Shown piece after piece: positions 1-11,696 of a stretch of 64,000 nucleotides of DNA. The notes under the pieces were generated by a model. It saw only the letters and a list, made by a program, of their open reading frames with translations. It had not been told where the DNA came from and did not search any database. A program made the position numbers and the translations under genes. The stretch is from Arcuatula senhousia (Eukaryota; Mollusca; Bivalvia; Mytilida; Mytilidae). The stretch spans positions 39,730,106-39,794,105 of the forward strand of contig OZ020303.1 in assembly GCA_963971305.1 (NCBI GenBank), written 5' to 3'. Position 1 is the first letter of the stretch. Every line of letters begins with the position of its first letter.

Positions 1-254
1 TTCAAGAGTTACTCTTCTGAATGCAAAAGGAATAAAGTTGGTACCTCTTATGGTTTAGGAGGAGAAGATTCCACAAACTTTAGAGCTAAAAGGGGCATAA
101 CTCTTATATGTAAAATGGTACGGTACCCAAGTGTTTTTTCTGAAACGACAAACATAGACCGATAAAGTATACCAAGTATCATTGCGACATGTCGCGTACT
201 TCTCAAAGTTGAAATTTGGCGAAACGGCGGAAGAAAGAAAATAATAATAATAAT
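1..254 (-). mobile_element. A1 repeat unit, partial
   Basis: The window opens inside a 942-bp unit: base 1 corresponds to bases 943 and 1885. Only the right-hand part is present, ending in GGCGGAAGAAAGAAAA and a short AAT tract. The array therefore continues to the left of the window. Confidence 0.93.
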
Positions 255-3070
255 CAGAAGAAATACAATAAGGTCTTCCCTTGGAAAGGGAAAGACCTTA
301 AAAAAGAGGGCAGATGGGACTTTTTCTTGGTTTTTAGGGTTGATATCATCTAATTATGGTCAACTAAGGTGAATTTACCCAAAAATAACATTTTTTTGTC
401 AAAAATGGCAAATTTCCAAATTTTCAAAAAAAGGGGGCGTGGCATGTCAACTTCCTTATTTCTGACATTTGAACAGTTTTAATCATTGAAACAGGATGGA
501 ATAGTGAAAGTAAGTTGATTTGACCTTGAAAAATGTTTCAAGGTCATACAATGGCTAAGTATGGTGATACGGTCTAATTTTCACAAAAATCCATGTCGTG
601 ACACCATTTTTCAATATTTTTTCAAAATTTTTTTTGTGTTCAACTAAGAAGATATAATCACATCATATAATGGAAAAAAAATTCTAAAAAGGGTTACATT
701 TTATTTGAGCTATTTCGCAATGAAAAAAGACTCATTTTTTGAAAATTTACAAATGATGACCTTGACCTTTGACTTTGACCTAATTTTGATCCTTAGGGGT
801 CAATGACCTTGTATACCAAGTTTCATTGAAATATCTTAAGAAATGTTGATTTTAGAATTTTAATGCTAAAAAAGTCAAAGTTTAAAGGGGAATAACTCCT
901 GTATTGGTAAATATACCAATATGAAAATTGACCCTGCACAAGTTCAAGAGTTACTCTTCTGAATGCAAAAGGAATAAAGTTGGTACCTCTTATGGTTTAG
1001 GAGGAGAAGATTCCACAAACTTTAGAGCTAAAAGGGGCATAACTCTTATATGTAAAATGGTACGGTACCCAAGTGTTTTTTCTGAAACGACAAACATAGA
1101 CCGATAAAGTATACCAAGTATCATTGCGACATGTCGCGTACTTCTCAAAGTTGAAATTTGGCGAAACGGCGGAAGAAAGAAAATAATAATAATAATCAGA
1201 AGAAATACAATAAGGTCTTCCCTTGGAAAGGGAAAGACCTTAAAAAAGAGGGCAGATGGGACTTTTTCTTGGTTTTTAGGGTTGATATCATCTAATTATG
1301 GTCAACTAAGGTGAATTTACCCAAAAATAACATTTTTTTGTCAAAAATGGCAAATTTCCAAATTTTCAAAAAAAGGGGGCGTGGCATGTCAACTTCCTTA
1401 TTTCTGACATTTGAACAGTTTTAATCATTGAAACAGGATGGAATAGTGAAAGTAAGTTGATTTGACCTTGAAAAATGTTTCAAGGTCATACAATGGCTAA
1501 GTATGGTGATACGGTCTAATTTTCACAAAAATCCATGTCGTGACACCATTTTTCAATATTTTTTCAAAATTTTTTTTGTGTTCAACTAAGAAGATATAAT
1601 CACATCATATAATGGAAAAAAAATTCTAAAAAGGGTTACATTTTATTTGAGCTATTTCGCAATGAAAAAAGACTCATTTTTTGAAAATTTACAAATGATG
1701 ACCTTGACCTTTGACTTTGACCTAATTTTGATCCTTAGGGGTCAATGACCTTGTATACCAAGTTTCATTGAAATATCTTAAGAAATGTTGATTTTAGAAT
1801 TTTAATGCTAAAAAAGTCAAAGTTTAAAGGGGAATAACTCCTGTATTGGTAAATATACCAATATGAAAATTGACCCTGCACAAGTTCAAGAGTTACTCTT
1901 CTGAATGCAAAAGGAATAAAGTTGGTACCTCTTATGGTTTAGGAGGAGAAGATTCCACAAACTTTAGAGCTAAAAGGGGCATAACTCTTATATGTAAAAT
2001 GGTACGGTACCCAAGTGTTTTTTCTGAAACGACAAACATAGACCGATAAAGTATACCAAGTATCATTGCGACATGTCGCGTACTTCTCAAAGTTGAAATT
2101 TGGCGAAACGGCGGAAGAAAGAAAATAATAATAATAATCAGAAGAAATACAATAAGGTCTTCCCTTGGAAAGGGAAAGACCTTAAAAAAGAGGGCAGATG
2201 GGACTTTTTCTTGGTTTTTAGGGTTGATATCATCTAATTATGGTCAACTAAGGTGAATTTACCCAAAAATAACATTTTTTTGTCAAAAATGGCAAATTTC
2301 CAAATTTTCAAAAAAAGGGGGCGTGGCATGTCAACTTCCTTATTTCTGACATTTGAACAGTTTTAATCATTGAAACAGGATGGAATAGTGAAAGTAAGTT
2401 GATTTGACCTTGAAAAATGTTTCAAGGTCATACAATGGCTAAGTATGGTGATACGGTCTAATTTTCACAAAAATCCATGTCGTGACACCATTTTTCAATA
2501 TTTTTTCAAAATTTTTTTTGTGTTCAACTAAGAAGATATAATCACATCATATAATGGAAAAAAAATTCTAAAAAGGGTTACATTTTATTTGAGCTATTTC
2601 GCAATGAAAAAAGACTCATTTTTTGAAAATTTACAAATGATGACCTTGACCTTTGACTTTGACCTAATTTTGATCCTTAGGGGTCAATGACCTTGTATAC
2701 CAAGTTTCATTGAAATATCTTAAGAAATGTTGATTTTAGAATTTTAATGCTAAAAAAGTCAAAGTTTAAAGGGGAATAACTCCTGTATTGGTAAATATAC
2801 CAATATGAAAATTGACCCTGCACAAGTTCAAGAGTTACTCTTCTGAATGCAAAAGGAATAAAGTTGGTACCTCTTATGGTTTAGGAGGAGAAGATTCCAC
2901 AAACTTTAGAGCTAAAAGGGGCATAACTCTTATATGTAAAATGGTACGGTACCCAAGTGTTTTTTCTGAAACGACAAACATAGACCGATAAAGTATACCA
3001 AGTATCATTGCGACATGTCGCGTACTTCTCAAAGTTGAAATTTGGCGAAACGGCGGAAGAAAGAAAATAA
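255..3070 (-). mobile_element. A1 array, 3 units of 942 bp (Helitron-like)
   Basis: Units start at 255, 1197 and 2139 and look identical by eye. Each opens on the plus strand with CAGAAGAAATACAATAAGG and a hairpin (arms AAGGTCTTCCCTT and AAGGGAAAGACCTT, one unpaired base in the right arm). An AT-rich body of about 880 bp without a coding frame follows, then GGCGGAAGAAAG and an AAT tract. On the minus strand this reads as a TC-rich 5' end and a 3' hairpin followed by CTGA and then T, matching the Helitron plan. Repetition is certain; the Helitron assignment is inferred from the ends. A tandem satellite that merely kept such an end is the alternative. Confidence 0.85.
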
Positions 3071-3072
3071 TA

Positions 3073-4600
3073 ATTAAAATGCCATTTGTTCAGAGAACAA
3101 ATGAGAGGTCTTTCCCTGTCTCTTGTCTCTCTGTCGCTTTAGCATGTTAGCATTATGGTGTCCAATACAAGTACTATAGACAAATGAGTCGTTTTGTTTT
3201 CGATATGAGGTTACCAATAGTTATCAAATAGGTTCCAGAATAAAGATCAAGGGGCCTAGTGTCAGAAAAAAGATGGTTGCTAAGGACATTTTGTTGGTTG
3301 CTATGGACTAAGGGTTACTTCCGGTTGACAAATTTTAACTCTAAACTCGGAAAGTAGTCTTGGTTAAGAATATATATGGTTGCTATGGACTTTTCATAAA
3401 TGTTACCTTGTTGCTAGGGAATGACCTTGACCCATGACCTTTGACCCTGGACTCAAATTGTAGGTCTTGGCATTCTGATTCATTTAAGTATACATGTTTA
3501 CTATACTATCTGTTATGGTTTTCAAGTTATGGGCAAAAAACGTGTTTCGCGAAACTTGTTTTGGCCGCCATTTTGGAACCATTCAACCAAATCATACACT
3601 GTTTGGACTCAAATTGTAGGTCTTTTAATTCTCTATCAAATGAACCCTACATTTCATTCACCATCTGTAACCGTTTAGAAGTTATAATTAAAAAAACATT
3701 TTCTAATTACGAATCAAGGGCCGTAACTCAAAAACAACAAGTTTTACGCTTTCGCACCTGAAACATTTTTTGTAGCTTTCGACAAGGCGAACATTTTTCC
3801 CATGTATTGTCCGCTTCAATTGTTTACGGTTTTTGTGTTCTACTCAAAAAACAGTGCTCGATGGCGGCCATTTTCAAAATGGCTGCCCGTAGCCATGCAA
3901 CTTTGGTTTTATATCGAAGGGCATAAGTTTACGGTCTCAAATAACCCACATGTTTACTATGTTATCTCAAACCGTTTTCAAGTTATAAGCCAAAAACCGT
4001 TTAGCAGAAACGCGTTAAGGGCCATAACTCGAAAACGGTTTGTCGCACAGTGTTCGACCCTTTATATCAAATAAAGGTCTAAATGAGACAAGTATTTTTC
4101 CCATTACATGTCTGCATCTATCTTGTATGGTTTTTGAGCTAAACTGGTAACAAGTTGTACCATGACCTCTGACCTTGAGATTTGACCTTTGACCTTGACA
4201 TTTTTGAATGCAACATATGTCACCTAGGATGATTGGTGAAGGTCCCAAGTCTCTAGGACTAACCGTTTTGAAGAAAAATATTTTGACGTGTCGCGACAGG
4301 TTTCGACTCAAAAACGCGTAACCAGGAAGTTGATCGAAAATTTTTTTTTTGCGTAACGAAATGTTGCCAGGAGTCCAGCAACATTTCCCACACTTTAGAT
4401 TTTTGATACCGGTTAGGGTTTCTGAGATTATCTGATAACAAGGGTTTTCGGTCTGGGGCAGATAACTCCGTTACTAAAAATAGATCCCTGTCAAAGCATG
4501 AGTTTTGGCGAGGATTCCTATGACCGCATAATGGTACCAAGTATGGAAAAGATATGTCGCGACACTTTTCGTATATGGGCGGCGGAAAAGAAGAACAATA
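3073..4600 (-). mobile_element. Element C, single unit with palindromic left hairpin
   Basis: This 1.5-kb non-coding unit sits between the A1 and A2 arrays. Its left end is ATTAAAATGCC followed by a hairpin at 3084-3102 (ATTTGTTC, loop AGA, GAACAAAT) and then GAGGTCTTTCCC. Its right end is GGGCGGCGGAAAAGAAGAA plus a long AAT tract. The body has several GGCCGCCATTTT motifs, a cluster of TGACCTTTGACC-type repeats near 4160-4200, and two perfect TGTCGCGACA palindromes at 4289-4298 and 4555-4564. The layout matches B1-B3, but the interior is different sequence. No coding frame is convincing. Confidence 0.7.
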
Positions 4601-4623
4601 ATAATAATAATAATAATAATAAT

Positions 4624-4670
4624 CAGAAGAAATACAGTAAGGTCTTTCCACTGTAGTGGGAAAGACCTTA
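4624..4670 (-). repeat. Orphan hairpin, variant apex
   Basis: A 47-bp solo copy of the A-type left end lies between AAT tracts with no body. Its stem is AAGGTCTTTCCACT against AGTGGGAAAGACCTT. The apex differs from every other A hairpin here, yet both arms changed together and pairing is kept. One base in the right arm is unpaired, as in the others. Confidence 0.85.
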
Positions 4671-4684
4671 ATAATAATAATAAT

Positions 4685-7525
4685 CAGAAGAAATACAATA
4701 AGGTCTTCCCTTGGAAAGGGAAAGACCTTAAAAAAGAGGGCAGATGAGACTTTTTCAGGGTTTTTAGGGTAGATATGGTTTAGTTATGGTGAAATAAGGT
4801 GTATTTATCCAAAAATAACATTTTTTTGTCAAAAATGACAAATTTCCAAATTTTCAAAAAAAGGGGGGGCAAAAGTCAACTTTTTTATTTTTGACATCTG
4901 GTGACTTTTAATGACTGAAATAGGTTGGAATAGTAAAGGTAAGGTGGTTTGACCTTGAAAAAACCTTCAAGGTCATATCATGGCTAAATACAGTGATACG
5001 GTGTAAAAATCACAAAAATCCATGTCGCGACAACATTTTTTCACTTTTTTCAATTTTTTTTTCTGTGTTGGGTAGACGAAACATAAACACACTATTTAAA
5101 GTAAAATGGGCACTGAAAAATGTTTCTCTTTATTGGACTTATTTCGCAATCAAAAAATGTTATTTTTTTGCAAATCAACAAATGATGACCTTGACCTTTG
5201 ACCTTGACCTTATTTTGGTCCTTAGGGGTCACTGACCCTGTATACCAAGTTTCATTGAAATATCTTAAGATTTGTTGATTTTATAATTTTATACTAAAAA
5301 AGTCAAAGTTTAAAGGGGAATAACTCCTTAATTGGTCAATATATCAGTATAAAAAATATCATTGGCACAACTTCAAGAGTTACTCTTCCTATTTCAAAAG
5401 GATTGAACTTGATAACTTTAATGGGTTAAGAGGAGAAGAATAAACAAACTTTACAGCTTAAAGGGGCATAACTCTTATACGTGAAAGGGTACGGTACCCA
5501 AGTGTTTTTTCTGAAACGACAAACCTTGACCGATAAAGTATACTAAGTATCATTGCGACATGTCGCGTACTTCTCATAGTTGAAATTTGGCGAAACGGCG
5601 GAAGAAAGAAAATAATAATAATAATAATAATCAGAAGAAATACAATAAGGTCTTCCCTTGGAAAGGGAAAGACCTTAAAAAAGAGGGCAGATGAGACTTT
5701 TTCAGGGTTTTTAGGGTAGATATGGTTTAGTTATGGTGAAATAAGGTGTATTTATCCAAAAATAACATTTTTTTGTCAAAAATGACAAATTTCCAAATTT
5801 TCAAAAAAAGGGGGGGCAAAAGTCAACTTTTTTATTTTTGACATCTGGTGACTTTTAATGACTGAAATAGGTTGGAATAGTAAAGGTAAGGTGGTTTGAC
5901 CTTGAAAAAACCTTCAAGGTCATATCATGGCTAAATACAGTGATACGGTGTAAAAATCACAAAAATCCATGTCGCGACAACATTTTTTCACTTTTTTCAA
6001 TTTTTTTTTCTGTGTTGGGTAGACGAAACATAAACACACTATTTAAAGTAAAATGGGCACTGAAAAATGTTTCTCTTTATTGGACTTATTTCGCAATCAA
6101 AAAATGTTATTTTTTTGCAAATCAACAAATGATGACCTTGACCTTTGACCTTGACCTTATTTTGGTCCTTAGGGGTCACTGACCCTGTATACCAAGTTTC
6201 ATTGAAATATCTTAAGATTTGTTGATTTTATAATTTTATACTAAAAAAGTCAAAGTTTAAAGGGGAATAACTCCTTAATTGGTCAATATATCAGTATAAA
6301 AAATATCATTGGCACAACTTCAAGAGTTACTCTTCCTATTTCAAAAGGATTGAACTTGATAACTTTAATGGGTTAAGAGGAGAAGAATAAACAAACTTTA
6401 CAGCTTAAAGGGGCATAACTCTTATACGTGAAAGGGTACGGTACCCAAGTGTTTTTTCTGAAACGACAAACCTTGACCGATAAAGTATACTAAGTATCAT
6501 TGCGACATGTCGCGTACTTCTCATAGTTGAAATTTGGCGAAACGGCGGAAGAAAGAAAATAATAATAATAATAATAATCAGAAGAAATACAATAAGGTCT
6601 TCCCTTGGAAAGGGAAAGACCTTAAAAAAGAGGGCAGATGAGACTTTTTCAGGGTTTTTAGGGTAGATATGGTTTAGTTATGGTGAAATAAGGTGTATTT
6701 ATCCAAAAATAACATTTTTTTGTCAAAAATGACAAATTTCCAAATTTTCAAAAAAAGGGGGGGCAAAAGTCAACTTTTTTATTTTTGACATCTGGTGACT
6801 TTTAATGACTGAAATAGGTTGGAATAGTAAAGGTAAGGTGGTTTGACCTTGAAAAAACCTTCAAGGTCATATCATGGCTAAATACAGTGATACGGTGTAA
6901 AAATCACAAAAATCCATGTCGCGACAACATTTTTTCACTTTTTTCAATTTTTTTTTCTGTGTTGGGTAGACGAAACATAAACACACTATTTAAAGTAAAA
7001 TGGGCACTGAAAAATGTTTCTCTTTATTGGACTTATTTCGCAATCAAAAAATGTTATTTTTTTGCAAATCAACAAATGATGACCTTGACCTTTGACCTTG
7101 ACCTTATTTTGGTCCTTAGGGGTCACTGACCCTGTATACCAAGTTTCATTGAAATATCTTAAGATTTGTTGATTTTATAATTTTATACTAAAAAAGTCAA
7201 AGTTTAAAGGGGAATAACTCCTTAATTGGTCAATATATCAGTATAAAAAATATCATTGGCACAACTTCAAGAGTTACTCTTCCTATTTCAAAAGGATTGA
7301 ACTTGATAACTTTAATGGGTTAAGAGGAGAAGAATAAACAAACTTTACAGCTTAAAGGGGCATAACTCTTATACGTGAAAGGGTACGGTACCCAAGTGTT
7401 TTTTCTGAAACGACAAACCTTGACCGATAAAGTATACTAAGTATCATTGCGACATGTCGCGTACTTCTCATAGTTGAAATTTGGCGAAACGGCGGAAGAA
7501 AGAAAATAATAATAATAATAATAAT
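4685..7525 (-). mobile_element. A2 array, 3 units of 947 bp
   Basis: Units start at 4685, 5632 and 6579 and appear identical. A2 shares the hairpin and right end of A1 but has its own body, recognisable by GATGAGACTTTTTCAGGG after the hairpin. It keeps an intact CATGTCGCGACA palindrome that is eroded to GTCGTGAC in A1. The 80-residue frame repeated in each unit has no protein character and is treated as chance. Confidence 0.85.
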
Positions 7526-7571
7526 CAGAAGAAATACAATAAGGTCTTCCCTTGGAAAGGGAAAGACCTTA
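7526..7571 (-). repeat. Orphan A-type hairpin at the A2/A1 junction
   Basis: A 46-bp solo hairpin, identical to the left end of the flanking units, is followed directly by an AAT tract and the next A1 hairpin at 7580. It marks the change from A2 to A1 units. Confidence 0.9.
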
Positions 7572-7579
7572 ATAATAAT

Positions 7580-8512
7580 CAGAAGAAATACAATAAGGTC
7601 TTCCCTTGGAAAGGGAAAGACCTTAAAAAAGAGGGCAGATGGGACTTTTTCTTGGTTTTTAGGGTTGATATCATCTAATTATGGTCAACTAAGGTGAATT
7701 TACCCAAAAATAACATTTTTTTGTCAAAAATGGCAAATTTCCAAATTTTCAAAAAAAGGGGGCGTGGCATGTCAACTTCCTTATTTCTGACATTTGAACA
7801 GTTTTAATCATTGAAACAGGATGGAATAGTGAAAGTAAGTTGATTTGACCTTGAAAAATGTTTCAAGGTCATACAATGGCTAAGTATGGTGATACGGTCT
7901 AATTTTCACAAAAATCCATGTCGTGACACCATTTTTCAATATTTTTTCAAAATTTTTTTTGTGTTCAACTAAGAAGATATAATCACATCATATAATGGAA
8001 AAAAAATTCTAAAAAGGGTTACATTTTATTTGAGCTATTTCGCAATGAAAAAAGACTCATTTTTTGAAAATTTACAAATGATGACCTTGACCTTTGACTT
8101 TGACCTAATTTTGATCCTTAGGGGTCAATGACCTTGTATACCAAGTTTCATTGAAATATCTTAAGAAATGTTGATTTTAGAATTTTAATGCTAAAAAAGT
8201 CAAAGTTTAAAGGGGAATAACTCCTGTATTGGTAAATATACCAATATGAAAATTGACCCTGCACAAGTTCAAGAGTTACTCTTCTGAATGCAAAAGGAAT
8301 AAAGTTGGTACCTCTTATGGTTTAGGAGGAGAAGATTCCACAAACTTTAGAGCTAAAAGGGGCATAACTCTTATATGTAAAATGGTACGGTACCCAAGTG
8401 TTTTTTCTGAAACGACAAACATAGACCGATAAAGTATACCAAGTATCATTGCGACATGTCGCGTACTTCTCAAAGTTGAAATTTGGCGAAACGGCGGAAG
8501 AAAGAAAATAAT
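7580..8512 (-). mobile_element. A1 unit, single copy
   Basis: One unit of the 942-bp A1 type lies between the A2 array and element B1. It carries the A1 markers GATGGGACTTTTTCTTGG and the eroded GTCGTGAC palindrome. At its right end the AAT tract runs directly into the B1 left end. Confidence 0.9.
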
Positions 8513-8516
8513 AATA

Positions 8517-9755
8517 ATTAAATGACAATTCTTCCGGAAGAATTGTAAGGTCTTTCCCTTTCCTACAGTCTTGCTGTTTTTGAGTTTAACGCCATATAAC
8601 CATGCAGGGGCGCTATATAACAGTAAACTGCTTGTTAAAAAACGCTTGTGTTTGATAGAACTATCTTTATAGCGTTCGTTAACATATATTTTCATTATAC
8701 GGGAATCAAACTTTAACATGAGGTGGGAACTATTTTTGATCGATCAAGAAACTAGTTTTATGAATATCAAAACTTGTCAAATCAGAAATCAATGCTCAGT
8801 ATTATAACATTTTCGTGTTTAACTGAAAACAAAATAACGATGCTATCCAAATTGAAAGGTAAAACTTGATAAGAATAATTGAATATTTCTTAAAGTAAAA
8901 AAAATCAAAAGCAAGGATAGTAATTAATTTTTTTTCAGCTTTCATATGCTTTAATAAGAAATTTAAATACAAAGTAGATAAGTACACATGAAGTAGTGAT
9001 GATGGAACCATATACTGCCACAAAAAGTTATATTTATAAAAATCCATTCACACACACACACAAATTAAATTGCTTATAACTTATGAGAAAAAGTTGGGTT
9101 TAAGAATATTTATTTCTACGCATGTCGTGCTTAAGTGAGACCAAATATGTCCATTTAGATATTGAAAACTGAAAGTGTTGTTTTGAAGTTTCGATTACCT
9201 CTTACCAGTGCAAACTATTAGTCTATGTGGTACTTTTTGCATGAAAATGCCACTCACTAGACAACATTTTGTTGTGATTAACATATTTCTACAAAAAACA
9301 TTATGCACAGGTAATAGAAAGTAAGAGGAATGACAGGGCCGTCTTTTTCAGAAAAAATAAAAAGTGTATTCTTACAGACTTTTGTTTATTTTAACAAAAA
9401 GAGCAATTTTGGGAACCGGGTATTTTAATACTAAAAAAGTCAAAGTTTAAAGGGGAATAACTCCTGTATTGGTAAATATACCAATGTGAAAATTGACCCT
9501 GCACAAGTTCAAGAGTTACTCTTCTGAATGCAAAAGGAATAAAGTTGGTACCTATTATGGTTTAGGAGGAGAAGATTCCACAAACTTTATAGCTAAAAGG
9601 GGCATAACTCTTATACGTAAAATGGTACGGTACCCAAGTGTTTTTTCTGAAACGACAAACATAGACCGATAAAGTATACCAAGTATCTTTGCGACATGTC
9701 GCGTACTTCTCAAAGTTGAAATTTGGCGAAACGGCGGAAGAAAGAAAATAATAAT
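8517..9755 (-). mobile_element. Element B1, array-leading unit
   Basis: The left end is ATTAAATG followed by a perfect 22-nt palindrome at 8525-8546 (arm ACAATTCTTCC) and then AAGGTCTTTCCCTTTCC at 8547-8563. About 900 bp of body unrelated to A units follows, with a short CA run near 9048. From about 9420 (after GGGAACCGGGTA) to the right end the sequence is that of A3. B1 is thus a chimera: its own hairpin and left body, with an A3 right half. No coding frame is supported. B2 is a diverged copy of the same element. Confidence 0.8.
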
Positions 9756-9761
9756 AATAAT

Positions 9762-11645
9762 CAGAAGAAATACAATAAGGTCTTCCCTTGGAAAGGGAAA
9801 GACCTTAAAAAAGAGGGCAGATGTGACTTTTTCTGGGTTTTTATGGTTGATATCATCTAATTATGGTCAAATAAGGTGTATTTACCAAAAAATAACATTT
9901 TTTTGTCAAAAATGGCAAATTTCCAAATTTTCAAAAAAAGGGGGCGTGGCATGTCAACTTCCTTATTTCTGACATTTGAATAGTTTTAATCATTGAAACA
10001 GGTTGGAATAGTAAAAGTAAGTTGATTTGACCTTGAAAAATGTTTCAAGGTCATATAATGGTTAAGTATAGTGATACGGTCTAATTTTCACTAAAATCCA
10101 TGTCGCGACACCATTTTTTCATATTTTTGCAAAAAATTTTTTGGGTTCAATTAAGAAGACATTATCACATCATATAATGGAAAAAAAATTCCAAAAAGGG
10201 TTACATTTTATTTGAGCTATTTCGCAATGAAAAAAGACTCATTTTTTGAAAATTTACAAATGATGACCTTGACCTTTGACCTTGACCTAATTTTGGTCCT
10301 TAGGGGTCAATGACCTTGTATACTAAGTTTCATTGAAATATCTTAAGAAATGTTGATTTTAGAATTTTAATACTAAAAAAGTCAAAGTTTAAAGGGGAAT
10401 AACTCCTGTATTGGTAAATATACCAATGTGAAAATTGACCCTGCACAAGTTCAAGAGTTACTCTTCTGAATGCAAAAGGAATAAAGTTGGTACCTATTAT
10501 GGTTTAGGAGGAGAAGATTCCACAAACTTTATAGCTAAAAGGGGCATAACTCTTATACGTAAAATGGTACGGTACCCAAGTGTTTTTTCTGAAACGACAA
10601 ACATAGACCGATAAAGTATACCAAGTATCTTTGCGACATGTCGCGTACTTCTCAAAGTTGAAATTTGGCGAAACGGCGGAAGAAAGAAAATAATAATAAT
10701 AATCAGAAGAAATACAATAAGGTCTTCCCTTGGAAAGGGAAAGACCTTAAAAAAGAGGGCAGATGTGACTTTTTCTGGGTTTTTATGGTTGATATCATCT
10801 AATTATGGTCAAATAAGGTGTATTTACCAAAAAATAACATTTTTTTGTCAAAAATGGCAAATTTCCAAATTTTCAAAAAAAGGGGGCGTGGCATGTCAAC
10901 TTCCTTATTTCTGACATTTGAATAGTTTTAATCATTGAAACAGGTTGGAATAGTAAAAGTAAGTTGATTTGACCTTGAAAAATGTTTCAAGGTCATATAA
11001 TGGTTAAGTATAGTGATACGGTCTAATTTTCACTAAAATCCATGTCGCGACACCATTTTTTCATATTTTTGCAAAAAATTTTTTGGGTTCAATTAAGAAG
11101 ACATTATCACATCATATAATGGAAAAAAAATTCCAAAAAGGGTTACATTTTATTTGAGCTATTTCGCAATGAAAAAAGACTCATTTTTTGAAAATTTACA
11201 AATGATGACCTTGACCTTTGACCTTGACCTAATTTTGGTCCTTAGGGGTCAATGACCTTGTATACTAAGTTTCATTGAAATATCTTAAGAAATGTTGATT
11301 TTAGAATTTTAATACTAAAAAAGTCAAAGTTTAAAGGGGAATAACTCCTGTATTGGTAAATATACCAATGTGAAAATTGACCCTGCACAAGTTCAAGAGT
11401 TACTCTTCTGAATGCAAAAGGAATAAAGTTGGTACCTATTATGGTTTAGGAGGAGAAGATTCCACAAACTTTATAGCTAAAAGGGGCATAACTCTTATAC
11501 GTAAAATGGTACGGTACCCAAGTGTTTTTTCTGAAACGACAAACATAGACCGATAAAGTATACCAAGTATCTTTGCGACATGTCGCGTACTTCTCAAAGT
11601 TGAAATTTGGCGAAACGGCGGAAGAAAGAAAATAATAATAATAAT
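9762..11645 (-). mobile_element. A3 array, 2 units of 942 bp
   Basis: Units start at 9762 and 10704 and are marked by GATGTGACTTTTTCTGGG. Their right halves match the right half of B1 immediately to the left, including CCAATGTGAAAATTGACCC. B1 and A3 therefore look like one founder group. Confidence 0.87.
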
Positions 11646-11691
11646 CAGAAGAAATACAATAAGGTCTTCCCTTGGAAAGGGAAAGACCTTA
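11646..11691 (-). repeat. Orphan A-type hairpin at the A3/A1 junction
   Basis: A solo 46-bp hairpin lies between the last A3 unit and the first unit of the next A1 array. The AAT linker after it is the shortest seen at any such junction. Confidence 0.9.
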
Positions 11692-11696
11692 ATAAT

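Noticed and set aside
4259..4651. 130-residue minus-strand frame with a Tyr run
   Set aside because: The Tyr run comes from the AAT microsatellite, and the rest matches no protein pattern; it overlaps element C, which is non-coding.
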